64,000 nt of DNA from Flabesymbios commensalis (taxonomy: Eukaryota > Annelida > Polychaeta > Terebellida > Flabelligeridae): positions 29,138,801 through 29,202,800 of the forward strand of contig OZ024914.1 of NCBI GenBank assembly GCA_964017125.1. Direction: 5' to 3'. Under the pieces are notes generated by a model, which saw nothing but the letters and a program-made list of their open reading frames with translations, made no database searches and was not told the origin of the DNA. The stretch's first letter is position 1. Each line of letters begins with the position of its first letter. The position numbers were made by a program, and so were the translations under genes. Positions 44,011 to 57,499 of the stretch are shown here, piece after piece.

Positions 44011-45100
44011 GATAACTCTGGAATTATAACTTTTTCCTGCACCCCCCTCCCCCCTTGACAACATAGGTTTGATGTTTTTTTACCTTTTTTAACGCAAATT
44101 CAAAACATTAACCAAAAAAAAAGTGTCTGAAAAGTCCTAAACATGAGTAAACGCGTAGCGTGTATTAGCGTTTTGACTGCAATATGATAAAAACACATTT
44201 TTTCATTCAAATCTTTATTTTTGTGTCAAAAAGTCACATATTTCAGTTAGAATATGTAATAAAAGGTTATAATGAAGATAAATATGGTTCAACGGTTAAA
44301 TTTATGGCAATAAACGTCATAAACAGGAGCAAACTCTGTCAAATGCTTTGTTCGCTGGTGAGAAAAGTGAAAGTTTGAAGCTAAATTAGAATTATGAACA
44401 AATTATATAACTCTTAGATATTAATAATCATGATAATACTTGAGAAGTGTCAGTTGTTGTATTTATAGAAGGTTTACGGGGGGGGGGGGGGCAGTGTGGG
44501 CTTATTGAGGCCTTTGTATTCTTGCATTGAATTGCATAGTACCCACACAAATGCATTTCAGTAAGTTTTTGCGACAACTGCAGTGATCTGTATTACAATA
44601 CTTTTTGCAATTGCGTTTGGTGAAACTTAATACTGATGTTTGTGCTGCAACACATCAATCCATAACATGTCAATATCATCCTCGCTTACAGTCCACTCAT
44701 ATTCCTGAGATGATGAAATCTGTGGATGTCCGATCAGAAATCTTCTTCATTTGGCTGCTCGGTAATTAGCACGCCTTATATGGTAAAGTGCAGCATTCCG
44801 ACAAGATCTGTAATCTTGGATCCAAACAGGTCACATCGAAAAGTTTATGTTGCGGTTTACAAAATAGCATGCAGATTGCAGCCTCAAAAGCAGTCATTGT
44901 ATCATCGCTTGCGTCGAAGGAGACCCCAATAGCATATTGCATCCACTGAATGCATGATAACCGAGAATGGCCTTACATAATGTTAATTTCTGGCTAGACT
45001 AGCTATGTCTACATAATTATTGTGATTTTAGTTTGGTACCAGTATTAAAAATGAACTGGAATCTTTCGACTTACATAAATAGCCAGTACAGCCACACCAG
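44011..45100. other. No gene seen
   Basis: AT-rich DNA with a 14-base G run at 44478-44491. Short ORFs show no family features. The minus strand around 44640-45100 may carry further remnants of the ORF family at 45103-45492, but I cannot demonstrate it. Confidence 0.45.
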
Positions 45101-45102
45101 TG

Positions 45103-45492
45103 TTAGTGAATTGATATCAGTGCCACACTCGATAACGTCGACAGCGAGAACGGAATCTGAGTATCTGCCTCTTCATAGGAACAGCAAAGGGCAGATACTT
45201 CCTGAGTGTGATATGCCATTATTCGAAAATATTTATCACGAAGAGTCACCATAAGAGTCTCATTCTTTAGTTTTTGAAAGTAGTATGGTCCCGACCATTC
45301 TATGTTTCTTCTGTCACGCTTGTTTTTGTATGAACATTGCACAGCAAATTCACCATTTAGTTGAGATTGATGAGCATCTGGAAATGTGATACATAATGTT
45401 AGCTTTTTAAAGAGGTCAGCTGCAATGTATCTGCCATAATTTATGCGATCATATGTAAAGAAATATGGAGTCATTTCAATGAGACATTGCAA
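45103..45492 (-). pseudogene. Second copy of the unassigned repeat ORF family
   Basis: 129 codons open: MTPYFFTYDRINYGRYIAAD, then GEFAVQCSYKNK, then CSYEEADTQIPFSLS. The DR-x-NYGR, G-x-F-x-VQ and E-E-A-D-T pattern, in this order, is the upstream part of the same multicopy protein family as 20890-22482. Only a central piece survives. Confidence 0.5.
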
Positions 45493-45945
45493 ACTCCCAG
45501 TTAGCTTCCGTGCTGAAGCGAATATATCTTAGTAAAAACCACACCACTTCAAGGTATGGTTTCCTAAATTGACCATTTGGCTCCAATGATTGGCAGAACA
45601 TACTGCATGATTCTATAAGCTTTACAAAATTAGTTAGAACGATCTCGCCCTCCACTATGTTCCGGGTCAGAGCGCAGCATGTATCTGAAACGTAAGATAC
45701 TCACATCATCACAAAATGGGTAAAATGACCGAAATATTTTTCTGGAGGTGTTTTAAACATGCTCTCACTTGATAAATAACTGAAGAAATGTTTCAAAATC
45801 AGCTGAGTGGATGCATTAAAGGTCAACCAAATTAAAATGTATTTAGAGGGAGTTAATAGGGGTTAAATCGATTGCGTGTCGCCGGCGACACGCTATCTTA
45901 CGGTTTAGATATGGAATGCTTGCTAACCAGTAACACGTTGTGGAG
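45493..45945. other. No gene seen
   Basis: A short exact palindrome GTGTCGCCGGCGACAC lies at about 45877-45892. Nothing else recognised. Confidence 0.45.
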
Positions 45946-46040
45946 GGTGGCCTTTGCTAACTTCTTCTATGCTGCTCAACGAGAGGGACGACTGGTTGCA
46001 GTTGGAAATATCATCGCTCCCACTCTACATCCGAAAAAGT
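45946..46040 (+). mobile_element. LINE C-terminal scrap
   Basis: CTATGCTGCTCAACGAG and AATATCATCGCTCC match the LINE tail at about 19594-19655 (YAAQRGRLLVV..N..IAPT). About 90 bp only. Confidence 0.6.
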
Positions 46041-47449
46041 TTCAAAATCAAGCAGGACAATCATCCACAGTTCCGACATCTATTTCTTCGTGTTGGTGGT
46101 GGGGTACTGGGATGGATGCTAGTAGTAGTACTTTTCGCCCCCATCCGGAGAGGGTCAATAGGGATCTGTTCCGTCAGTTGCATGCTGTACGACATGGTAC
46201 GGAAGCACTTATCTACAGCAATCATTCAAGGGAAGCTGCAGCCTCCTCGTATCTGGCTATAATTTGGGCGGATTGCCGGTGGCGTACCCTGGTTCCTCCG
46301 CTCAACAACGGTACCAATGCATCTCTTGCATCAGTGCAGGCGCTGGTGTAGGCCGTGGTAGCCTTAAATAACCGACAATAGAGTGTTTGACATTAGGTCT
46401 CTCACGGGGGATGAATGGAATTTCCCTTCCTACTGTTACTCTAGGGACTATCCGACCCGACGATAGAGAAATGCCACGCAGCTCAGCATTAAATTGCACA
46501 GCAAAACCCGAATCTCTGGCCGTCTGGGTGTAGATCCCCTAGACATGCCCAGAACCCCTTTATCGGGTGAGCGAAGGAAAACGCTCTCAATAGCCCACCA
46601 TCCCTATCACCCCCACCCTCACATCATCATCTGTACATCATTCATCTCATCAATTGACTACAACGTTTTTATTGTATTACAATGTCACCTAAAAGACCAT
46701 TTGTGCGGAAAAGTGACACAAGGCAATGATTTACTATTACTACTACTACGTGTTGGTGGTTTTCACCAGCTGGTGTCCTTTATGGGTGCTTGATGCAAAC
46801 TGGTAGAAGATGCAGGTCTTGACGGACTGTGGGCTACTGTCAATGACAAGAACTCCTTGCCAAAGTTGATGGAAAGTACAACTTATACAGGGCATGTTTA
46901 TTGACTGATGCTGCACTGCATATAGCTATTCAACAAGCAGCTGGAATGTTAGTATTTCGGAGTCTTTTGGACATGAGCTTTACACATCACTGTATGTGTC
47001 TCGTGACTTGGATCCAGATGATGTTGCTTCTGATGATACGCTACAAACATTTCATGCAGAAATATGCGCTCTTAAAGACAAATACAATGAGTCACGAACA
47101 GCTAAAGTCTTCTTAAATATTCCCCCATGATAGTAATTGGACGTAATTCAGGCAACATTGTCTGGATATCACCACAGAAGGTGAAATATGTCCAGGTCGA
47201 TCCTGTTTTATTAAAAAAAGTAAGAATGAAGCGCCAAGAATCTTTTCACAGAAACATATGATTTTCATCAATATGCGTAGAGAACGATCTACTCGCCAGG
47301 CTAGTAACATAGTCCTCAAAGAGAACTTGGATCCGCCTAAATCTCGAACAGGACCCCATTTTCACAATCCTACGAGATGGTCTTGATAAGAAAAATGCCT
47401 ACAATTTTTTTCTGACCATATGATGTTGGCTCAACTCATTTACTTCGCC
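46041..47449. other. Unassigned, patchy coding-like remnants
   Basis: Several frames look protein-like for 30-60 codons (for example 46902-47110, and the minus strand at 46302-46499), but none shows a family I recognise and none joins up. It is probably decayed repeat protein sequence. Confidence 0.35.
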
Positions 47450-47459
47450 TTAGGCCTAA

Positions 47460-47690
47460 TCACACTGACAGCCATTTTGTTTCCACAGCCAGCTGTGTAA
47501 AAACGACAAACTCTCTCACGCTGCGTACCAAAAAACTCAGATGGCATGAAATTGAGACGAATATTTCAAGTGCCTACGAAAACTAGGCTATTTTCAGCAG
47601 GCGTAAACTTTTGATGGTATTAGAACTATTACATTTTAAAATGGTGGTTACTGTGTCAGAGCCTTGCGATGTCTTCAGGGTACTCAAAGG
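47460..47690 (+). repeat. Second copy of the 10.47-kb repeat
   Basis: Matches 10475-10690 from GCCATTTTGTTTCCACAG through AAACTTTTGATSGTATTA to ATGTCWTCAGGGTA. It lies at the edge of the DIRS-like fossil. Confidence 0.7.
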
Positions 47691-47929
47691 GTCCACAATC
47701 GCAGCAATGACAGATATATGAACCTTCAAGGCTGCCAGAGACAAGTCCTTCCCCTAAACAAAGTATGTAGTAAAAAAGGGTCGTGTTTTAGATACATCAT
47801 ATCTGTCACACCACTCAGACATTGATTGCCATGCATATTACAGAATCAGTTGAGGAGGTGAAAACGCATACTTCTCCTTGAACTTCCACCACTGAACCAG
47901 AGGATTGATCCATCTGCTCTCCTGTCCTT

Positions 47930-50090
47930 CCTTTATATTATGGAGAAATATACTGGAAGGTGAGCAGACTCGCGTGATCCACCTTGTGTATCCTGTTGAC
48001 CACTTAAGGATTCAGGAACCACTCCTTTGACACCTGACCCCTGGAAAGAGCGTCCACACTCAGATTGGCCACTCCCGGGAGATAAGTTGGTATGAGAAAA
48101 ATTCCATGATTTACAAAATATCAGAATGTCCAACGTCAGCCTGTTTAGAGGAACTGATCGAGTCCCCAGAATCCTCGTGAATCGCTTCCGGAACTGCTAA
48201 TAGCTCGAGGTAGATACGATTCTACCTGTGACCACCTGCCACTGGCAGATCTGAGTCCCAAAGAAGCGACCTATCCACAATTTGAAGCGTTTGTCATAAG
48301 TCGTAAGTTAAATACGGATTCTATTTCTCCAAGTCCAGCCCCCCCCCCCTCGTAGGGACCGTCCACCATTTACCGACTCTCTGGCCTCTCAATTCAGTAC
48401 AAAAAACAGAGGATCCTATCCCCTTTTTCACCTGTATCTGAAGGGCACAAATATGTATTCGAAGTTTACAGCTGCCTAGAAATGTTCCTCATAGGGGGAT
48501 TCGAGAGAGATCCTAATCGACGAAAATCTTGTGATCTTGTCCGCCGGAAGCATCACTCACAATTCCTTCGAGTCCCACTGCAGGCACAAGTATTCGAACT
48601 TCTGGGTTGCAGATGGCATTTCTTAAAGTTTCGCCTGAATCCAGCCTGGTCTAAAATGTCTAAGACTATACTGGTGTGAGAAATCAACTGCCCCCAGTTC
48701 AGAGCCAACACCAGGAAATTGTCCAAATAGGCTATCAATCGAATCCCCTTCGCCCTGCACATAGCCACAACTGGCAGGCTGATCGTCGCGAAGGTCCGAG
48801 GAGCAGAACTGAATAGGAGCCGACGGAACTGAAAACTGATGAACCTGATGAACCTTCTGTGACCCTTGCAATAGGCACCTGAAGGTAAGCGTCCTTGTAG
48901 CCGCCCAATCTCCTTTCCTGATGCTCTGAGAAACGTCTTTCAACGTTGCCATCATGAAAGTTCGTTTCTTTGTATATGAGTTCAGGCCCCTTAAGTTGAT
49001 GACAGATCTGAACCCCCGTCATGTTTCTTGACCAGGAACAGATTGGAGTAGAGACCTCTGTGCTCGTCCCCCACTGGTTTCATCGCCCCTTTAATGAGTA
49101 AATAGTCTTTTCTCCTTTCTCAGTCTCTGAGGAAGTGACCGTACTGGAAGGGATACTGGTGGTCAGGCCGATAACTCCAGCTTGGGTCGTCTCCCTGTCT
49201 CGCTGACAAAGGCGTTTTTCTCGACGGCATCCCACCAACTCTTTCTTCCCTCCAGCTGGCCCAGAGAGTCATGATCTCTTGGAGAAAGAACAGACTGAGA
49301 CTTCTGTCTCTAATGTTGCTGGTTCTGCTGGTGCTGAGGCTGCCTTCTCACTGGGCCTTCTAGCTGAGCTCGCCGTCACAGCAGATTCAATAGACGAACT
49401 CAACATAGAGTCAAAGGCAGTACGAGTCTGCCGAAGTGTGACAACGTCGTATTGGCTATGCTGGATGCCAGGTGGTTCCTAACAAACGTAGAGCATGTCC
49501 CAAAGGGTGTCTGGTGCTTGATACATCTCCTTGTGGGCCTCCAGCATTAGACCCTATCCTAAGCCGGGCCTTCTTCCAGATCTTCAGAGGCTCGCTGTAT
49601 GTGGACCGACGCTCTCTCTATATCTGTAAGTCCTGTCGACAGGGCATGAGCCACTATAGGGCCTGCTGTCGCCGAAATACACCACCAGCCTGGCTCTGCC
49701 TTAGCGACATCTGGACCTCCACAGGAGGCTCTGGGTTCAGGAAAGGCTTGGCGTCCTACAATGTCAGTACGGATAGTCTCAATCTTCCTGACCCCTCGCA
49801 CTTGGGCCACAACACAAGCTACTGGCTGGAAGGCACCACCAGTTTCTTCTGTCTCTAGAGGGCTGACCCCAAACCAGTTAAGGAGCGCCCCTCTAAGCCG
49901 CCAATCTCCTGAAAGGGGTTGTTCCTCTCCTCCTGTTCCAGCGATTCTCCAAACACACTGTCCTCCATCTCAATAGCCATCCCCGTGCTCGTGCTGGATA
50001 CTCGTCTGGCATCAGTAGTAGGAGCGTGAGCTGGTGTCTGTGCCACCGACCGACCCAGTCTCAAATGGGGATCTCCCTTAATTTCATCAT
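47930..50090 (-). mobile_element. DIRS-like retroelement fossil
   Basis: Minus-strand remnants appear in the order expected for the DIRS family (tyrosine-recombinase retroelements): a gag-like region at about 50064-49250, a reverse transcriptase region at about 49040-48550 with the RLIAYLDNFLVLA style of that family, and a likely RNase H stretch below 48500. The recombinase region and terminal repeats were not found. The element is broken in many places and incomplete; it looks moderately old. Confidence 0.65.
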
Positions 50091-50480
50091 AAATTAACCT
50101 GATGTTGTTTCAGAAATGTTTTTATTGTATTATTTGACCATAAAAACCCTGGTATAGAACTTATCTATAATGTTGTATCATTTATATTTTAGGAGTTATT
50201 TGACGTGACCTGACATGTCAGGGAAGTCACTGAACCCCAAACTTCCTTTTTATCGAAAATGTCCGGATTCATGTCAATTCTTACTGAACTAGAAATTACA
50301 TTTTAGATTCTGATAGACTTAGACGATATAATAATATACATTAACTTTATCGATAATCAAGTATAATTTTTTAAATGACATGGGGCTTTGATATTTCTTC
50401 GATTTGTATTTTCTGTTTTATATGAAATAAAACTCACATAGCATATTCATGAGTAATAAATTAATGTTAATGACTTGTGT

Positions 50481-51075
50481 AGCACAGCACAGCACATCAC
50501 GGCACGGCACGGCACGGCACGGCACGGCACGGCACGGCACAGCACGGCACGGCACGGCAAGGCACGGCACAGCAAGGCAGGGCAGGGCAGGGCACGGCAC
50601 GGTACGGAACGGCACGGTACGGCACGGTACAGTACGGTACGGTACGGTACGGTACGGTACGGTACGGTACGGTACGGTACGGTACGGTACAGTACAGTAC
50701 AGTACAGCACAGCACAGCACAGCACAGCACAGCACAGTACAGTACAGTACAGTACAGTACAGTACAGTACAGTACAGTACAGTACAGTACAGTACAGTAC
50801 AGTACAGTACAGTACAGTACAGTACAGTACAGTACAGTACAGTACAGTACAGTACAGTACAGTACAGTACAGTACAGTACAGTACAGTACAGTACAGTAC
50901 AGTACAGTACAGTACAGTACAGTACAGTACAGTACAGTACAGTACAGTACAGTACAGTACAGTACAGTACAGTACAGTACAGTACAGTACAGTACAGTAC
51001 AGTACAGTACAGTACAGTACAGTACAGTACAGTACAGTACAGTACAGTACAGTACAGTACAGTACAGTACAGTGC
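50481..51075. repeat. Pentanucleotide array, about 119 units, graded variants
   Basis: All units fit RGYAC. They occur in blocks: GGCAC (about 50500-50610), mixed, GGTAC (about 50635-50690), AGTAC, AGCAC (about 50700-50735), then a long pure AGTAC block to the end. Block boundaries differ by single transitions. Long ORFs on both strands are artefacts of the period. Confidence 0.9.
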
Positions 51076-51754
51076 AATATATATATTGATTGAATCAAAA
51101 AATCAAATTACACTGCAGTTAATTTTATTATAGCGTATCTAGGAGACATCTTTTTTTTCAATTTTTACTCTTTCTCGAACACCTAATTTGTAATTATTGT
51201 TTTGATAATGTGTGCTGATCATATAACATGATACACTCCTCAAATCTATGTTGGCAGGGGGTGGCGGGGCTGGTGAAAACTTTTTGTATTTTCAGCCTTA
51301 TTCTTTAGCAAATTAGACTGCAGTTAATTTCATTATAGCGTATCTAGAAGACAACTTTTTTTGCAATTTTTATTCTTTTTCGGACACCTAATTTGTAATT
51401 AATCTGTTGATAATGTGTGCTGAAGGGTCATATAACATGATACAATCCTCAAATCTATGTTGGCAGGGGGTGGCGGGGCTGGTGAAAACTTTTTGAATTT
51501 TAAGCCTTATTCTAATATCATCCCTAGTAGGACTATTATACAATACTATTATACTATACTATTATCACAAGGTTATTACTTTGGAAAGTGTTTCATTGAC
51601 ATGGTTTTTTTTAATAGTTGTTTCATAATTATGTTAATAAGGTTAAGATGACTGATGAACCTGTATTCGCATGATTCTCGTTGACTGTTTTTTGTCGGTA
51701 CGATAGTCACACATCTCAGAAACACATTAAACATAATGAGTTAACATTCTCGCA

Positions 51755-51760
51755 TTTATT
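51755..51760 (-). promoter_or_regulatory. Poly(A) signal of GNAT gene C
   Basis: Minus-strand AATAAA 41 bp beyond the gene C stop codon. The equivalent in the 20.5-kb duplicate is altered. Confidence 0.5.
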
Positions 51761-51800
51761 AAAGCATGTGTCATATTTTTAGAAATATCAATTATACTCG

Positions 51801-52534
51801 TCATATTATGTTCACTGTTGTCTGCGAATAACCAAATACTCTGCTCCAGTCGAGATCAGGTCCGTTACCTTTCACCATTCTAAAATCATAATGAAGCGAG
51901 GATTCCATCTTAGCCTGGTTTATAGTTTTTATGGCTGTGAGATTACATGTTGGTGTGTTCATGAAAACAGTAGGTTGTTTTAATGTAGCCAGGTGCTTTG
52001 ATGCTTGTACCAGTAACATTTCAGCAATATTTCCATCATCAGCACTCACTATGGCCATGCACAATATCGGGTTATGTCTTACAACAATATAACCGACGAT
52101 ATTGTCAAGTTGTACTGCACATAATTTGACCAATGAGTTCTCTGATTCCATCCACATTTGCATCAAAGCGTCTTTGTATTGTCTGTCATTGCTTGATATT
52201 GACTGATCATATGTTATCACATCCTCTGTATTACGTCGATCAATGTTAGAAATGCAAGTATTTGTAGATTGAATTGCTGACAGCTCTATTGAGGCAAGTT
52301 TACTTACATCATAGAACAGTTTATGGATTACCGGTTCTTTAAGCTTGAATCCCCATTTGGCTTCGTACATAGGGTATTTATCCTGCGCGGCGTCCAGAAT
52401 AACACATCTATCTCCCAGCCTTGACATGGCAAAGTCCATGAGACGACGACCAACGCCTTTACCACGCCACTCCTTGCGCACAATGAACAAAGAAATAAAT
52501 CCACTATGTTCTAAAATGGCACCTGCACAATTTC
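51801..52534 (-). CDS. GNAT N-acetyltransferase gene C, exon 2
   Basis: 734 nt; with exon 1 it gives 933 nt and a 310-aa protein. The acceptor TTTTCTACAG precedes the last two bases of the Gly67 codon. Motif A is FISLFIVRKEWRGKGVGRRLM (Arg90 to Gly95), then a D-x-x-M-Y-x-x-K-W-G-F stretch. The C-terminal Acetyltransferase 18-like half ends DFRMVKGNGPDLDWSRVFGY, then VNII-stop. By eye it is about half identical to gene A, so the A and C lineages split long before the A/B duplication. The frame is intact and probably functional. Soluble enzyme; substrate unknown. Confidence 0.87.
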
Positions 52535-52640
52535 CTGTAGAAAAAAGAAGATAATTGAAAATATATTTATATAATATATATACCTCTGTATATATCTGTT
52601 GGAGAACTACTGTGGAAAGGTGTTCTGTCTGCTGCATGCG

Positions 52641-53611
<971 letters not shown>

Positions 53612-53612
<1 letters not shown>

Positions 53613-53990
53613 GTGAGTGAGTGAGTGAGTGAGTGAGTGAGTGAGTGAGTGAGTGAGTGAGTGAGTGAGTGAGTGAGTGAGTGAGTGAGTGAGTGAGTGA
53701 GTGAGTGAGTGAGTGAGTGAGTGAGTGAATGAATGAATGAATGAATGAATGAATGAATGAATGAATGAATGAATGAATGAACTAACGAACGAACGTATGA
53801 CGTATAAATTGTTGAATTAATGAATGCATAAATGAATGAATAATTGAATGAATGAATGAATGAGCAAATGAACGAACGAACGAAACACGAGCAATATACG
53901 AACGAAGGAACTAACGAGCGAACGAATGAACGAACAGATAAATTAAGGAACGAGCGAACGAACGAATGAATAAATGACTGAATGAATGAT
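53612..53990. repeat. (GAGT)n, (GAAT)n and degenerate GAAY array
   Basis: Directly follows (TAC)n: GAGT to about 53728, GAAT to about 53780, then decayed GAAC/GAAT to about 53990. The order suggests one tetranucleotide tract whose unit changed by a G-to-A transition. Confidence 0.92.
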
Positions 53991-54203
53991 CTTTTGTGCA
54001 CATACATGCTACTCTGGATTAACAGAAACTCCTGATAATTGTAATCGGATGTAGACACATGATTCCAGCCCTGGTTATATTTGAGGTCGAGCTCACTATC
54101 TTTCCGTCACGGAGCCTCTCCACGATAAGGAACATTTACTCCTATTTATTCACACTGCAGTTTTGTAATTTGTGGGAGAATGTTTGCCTGTCTGTTCACT
54201 TAC

Positions 54204-54402
54204 CAAGTAATGTACCATCTTCCAAGTAAGCTCCAGTAAAAACCTCAGGGTTAAGTTTGTGAAAGTTTAACATATCTTCATCACTGAAACCCCAGCCTTC
54301 TTTTCTAGCAATCCCTCCCAAAGTAAGAACATCCGCTGATGATAGAGGACCGAATGATATCTCATGTCCATCAATGGTCACTTTGTTGCCAATGCTAGAC
54401 AT
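54204..54402 (-). CDS. GNAT N-acetyltransferase gene C, exon 1
   Basis: 199 nt, exactly the length of exon 1 in A and B. It starts MSSIGNKVTIDGHEISFGPL, then KEGWGFSDEDM and YLEDGTLLG at a strong donor (CTTG|GTAAGTG). The ATG is set by alignment with A and B. Confidence 0.87.
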
Positions 54403-55470
54403 TTTGGTTACTTCTTGTAACTGTCAAATTAAAATATGTGTAATTAGATATCAAACATATATATTAACCAAGTACATTTCCCACCAGAATTGTATTTATT
54501 TCCTAGCTTATTTTTTATCACATCAAATTGCTTCCATTTGATATTCCTCTGATATTTCAGAATCCAGGTAATATAAATTGGATTTTCGCAAGTGGTTCAG
54601 TTGCATCTACCTTCAAATTGATTTTGATTATATCCTAATAGCTACATACCTGGTAACGCTCGCTAATTTAGCGTAGTACTTTAGTTTCGGTGCAGGTGAC
54701 TCTGGTTTATCTCTTGTTTGGTTTGAAGGGTTCAGGCTAGAATGATTGCATATTTTACTTTTCCACGTGTATTGTATTTTGACATACTATTCTCCAGCTA
54801 TAATGTGATGTTGGTATAAATTCGGACCAATATATTGGGCAGCAGTTAACATTGGACCATCTTTGGACCAGTACATTGTGTTGCGTGAGAGTAAGGTGGT
54901 AACTAATATGTTTGACAGAGGTACAGAGTTCAAATTCAGTTTATCAGTAAGTAAGATATGGTCCGCTCTGCTTATCTAGTATGGTACTTTATCTTGTACC
55001 ACGTTGCAGCTGGTTTCATCTATGTAATTCAGAATAAAATGAATGTGACGTGTGATGCACCAATATTTCTAAAATGACAATATTTTCTCACATAAATCAA
55101 GTGTCGGATCTTTGCTTGTATTAAAACGTGCGAGTTTATAGGACTAATTGCTCATGCTTCTAAATACCACATATCTGGATATACATTTTTTCTTTCAAAG
55201 ACCATATATATAGATATATATTTTCAGCAGCAGATACATTCAGAGCCTGTGAATATAATAGGTCCACACTAATGTAACTTAATGAAACAAATCATTTGTA
55301 TAACGCCAAAAGTCAAAATATGAGAAAATCGCCACTGTAACCAAAGTTTTGCGCTTAATTGGAGTGAATGTCACCTGTCATTTATTCAACACACGATAAC
55401 AAAATTAATGTCCTTAAAGACATTACCTGTTTCTGCATAAGGAACATTGAAGTATACGATTGAATGTCAA
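54403..55470. other. Upstream of gene C; no gene seen
   Basis: The gene C promoter should lie here, but no TATA box or other element stands out. A faint hairpin-MITE-like word (AACATTGGACCATC) lies at about 54850. Confidence 0.4.
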
Positions 55471-56605
55471 GGCCCAGTCACACATACCATCACGCACGTC
55501 CACAAAAAATGAAGAATTTTGGTCAGTGAGTTGTGATTCGCTGGGCTTGCGTCAGAATTCGTTGATGATTTGACGAGAACGCCGGATGAACGTTATTCAT
55601 TTATTGTATGCGTCAACCTCTGCGTACATTTGTTGCATGTTCAAAAATGTGAGCGTTTTTCCACGTGTGAATGTCTACGCCAAAGAACGTCAGACCAGCG
55701 CGAGTCTAACGCTAGGCACAAGTAGAGCATTAGTTGTGTTTCCGTTGACCGAGGTTCGTCCCAGTCACACATAAACGACGCACAGTCCACGCATAAAAAA
55801 ATTAAAAATTACAATTTGAGTACAGATTGTGAAAAACGTCGCAAGCTGGTAGCGAATGCACAACGTGTTTTCAACGCAAATGGTGAATGAACAGCGCTTT
55901 GCTAACGCGATGGACGCATACATTTCGCAATAAACCCTAGAATGCTAATGTCGACGATTATAGTAAATTGTATAAGTTTGTTTTGAACTCATGTAGCCAT
56001 TTTTAAAAGAAAGAATGTGTCCTAAATTTCTGATAACATCATATGTTTGGACGTAATTTTGACAAATTAAAAACAAATTCGGCAATTAAAGCCGTGTATC
56101 GTGTGCAACACCACCTCAAATGATTAAAAATAAAATGTTGTTCTTCAAAGCTCTAAGGGTTAAGCTGCAGAAATAACATAGTCACAGCCTGTTGCTCGAG
56201 CGCTGGGCGCACTGCCTGCGTGTGCCCAACGTTTCATTCGAGCGTTGATGCAGCGCAGGGCAGGCGCGTTGCCCGCGATCGCCCGGCGCCCTCAACGGGC
56301 AGCCATGTGATACAAAGCAAACGTATTTGGCGTTGATATAGCGTTGTTCTAGCGCACCTTGCGTGTTTCTGGCGGTCTTCTGGCGTGTACCTTTATGCCT
56401 TCATATGCGTTCAATATTTTAAACCCACCCAACTTCCTTTTACGCTTACACTGCGCACAAAAATATGCGTAGCGTTAGAGCAGCGCCCTCCACGAACCAG
56501 TAACGAGTGCTGACACACGACCGACGCATGAAAGACGCTCTAGCCAAAATAATCAATTTTCAGTGCGTGGGTCGTGCGTCGACCATGTGTGACTGAGACC
56601 TAAGA
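55470..56605. mobile_element. GC-rich element with CAGTCACACAT ends, 1.13 kb
   Basis: The left end AGGCCCAGTCACACAT (followed by CACGCAC) and the inverse right end AGGTCTCAGTCACACAT (followed by CGACGCAC) form inverted termini. The inside is rich in CGCTGCG-like words, and no transposase is seen. Superfamily not assigned. Confidence 0.6.
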
Positions 56606-56956
56606 TCAGAAAAATGCCGGCACTGAGCGCGCATCCAACGTGTTCCTAACGTTTTTCCAGCGAACATATAACGTATATGGGGCGTGCTAAATGCTTTCTG
56701 ACTAATTCGTGCCTCGTGCTGGCGATGCGCGGTGTATTCGTTAACTTTGCCGCCCTGCTAACGCGCAGCGCGGTGGCGAAACGCTGTGTATTCGCTGATT
56801 TACACACCTGATTTATTTATAACACGCTGTATATTCGTCTTAAACTCGCTGGCTCTTCTCATGTCCTGACAAAATTCATGGACACACAACGACGCACTGC
56901 TCTATTTTTTGTCACTCAAGGCGTCGGCTGTGCGTCGGGTATGACTGGGATATAAA
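55757..56956. mobile_element. Second CAGTCACACAT-type element, interleaved with the first
   Basis: TCCCAGTCACACATAAACGA at 55758 and, inverted, TCCCAGTCATACCCGACGCA ending at about 56954. These ends are closer to each other than to those at 55470 and 56605, yet the two spans overlap rather than nest, so at least one is rearranged. Confidence 0.5.
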
Positions 56957-57084
56957 TACATGAGCCGAGGTGCAAAAGAGGGTCTAACTGAAACCAAATG
57001 TACATGGTTATAATGTAAATGTGATATATCTGTCAACAGTATAATAATTAGATTAGTTTATCTGTTTATGTTTAACATTACAGA

Positions 57085-57220
57085 GAATAATTTTTCTAGT
57101 GTAGCGGAGCATTTTGCTACACAATTTGGGGAAAATGCTACACTAGAATATGTTGGTGTAGCAGTTTTTGGCATGGGAATAGCAGCTTAGCACATGCACG
57201 GCTGCTAAGCTGTTACACAA
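57085..57220. repeat. Two small adjacent hairpins
   Basis: TTCTAGTGTAGC with its inverse GCTACACTAGAA (57093-57150), and CAGCTTAGCA with TGCTAAGCTG (57183-57214). Function unknown. Confidence 0.55.
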
Positions 57221-57499
57221 TTTTTTCTGGAACAAATTTTTCCCTGCATTATCTCATATCTATGGTCAAATTACAATACATGGTGACAAAACTGGTATGG
57301 TATTTATGAATGCTTATTATTTAGATGGTGAAGATGTAGGTCTGAGAACAAGATGGTATCTACGACACCCACCCCACTCCCACCTTTTAAAACATCAAAC
57401 GGTCATATACATATTGTAGTTATAAATATAATGTCATGTATTGACATAGGAAAATCATTTTTACGTTATCATGCCACATCCTGACATTATAGTACCATG

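Larger units (their letters stand above)
50285..51800. repeat. Gene C 3' flank, duplicate of 19.75-20.6 kb
   Basis: 50295-50465 and 51080-51780 match the 19.7-20.6 kb block. Within it 51100-51295 and 51305-51505 are a tandem pair of about 205 bp (both with AGCGTATCTAG, CCTAATTTGTAATTA and GTTGGCAGGGGGTGGCGGGG). The 20.2-kb copy has a single unit. Confidence 0.75.

Noticed and set aside
49279-49858. Plus-strand ORFs as a host gene
   Set aside because: They are antisense to the gag-like part of the DIRS-like fossil and show no family features.
50418-51098. Long Tyr/Cys-, Ser/Thr- and Arg/Gly-patterned ORFs on both strands
   Set aside because: They are translations of a stop-free pentanucleotide array in several frames and follow its period exactly.
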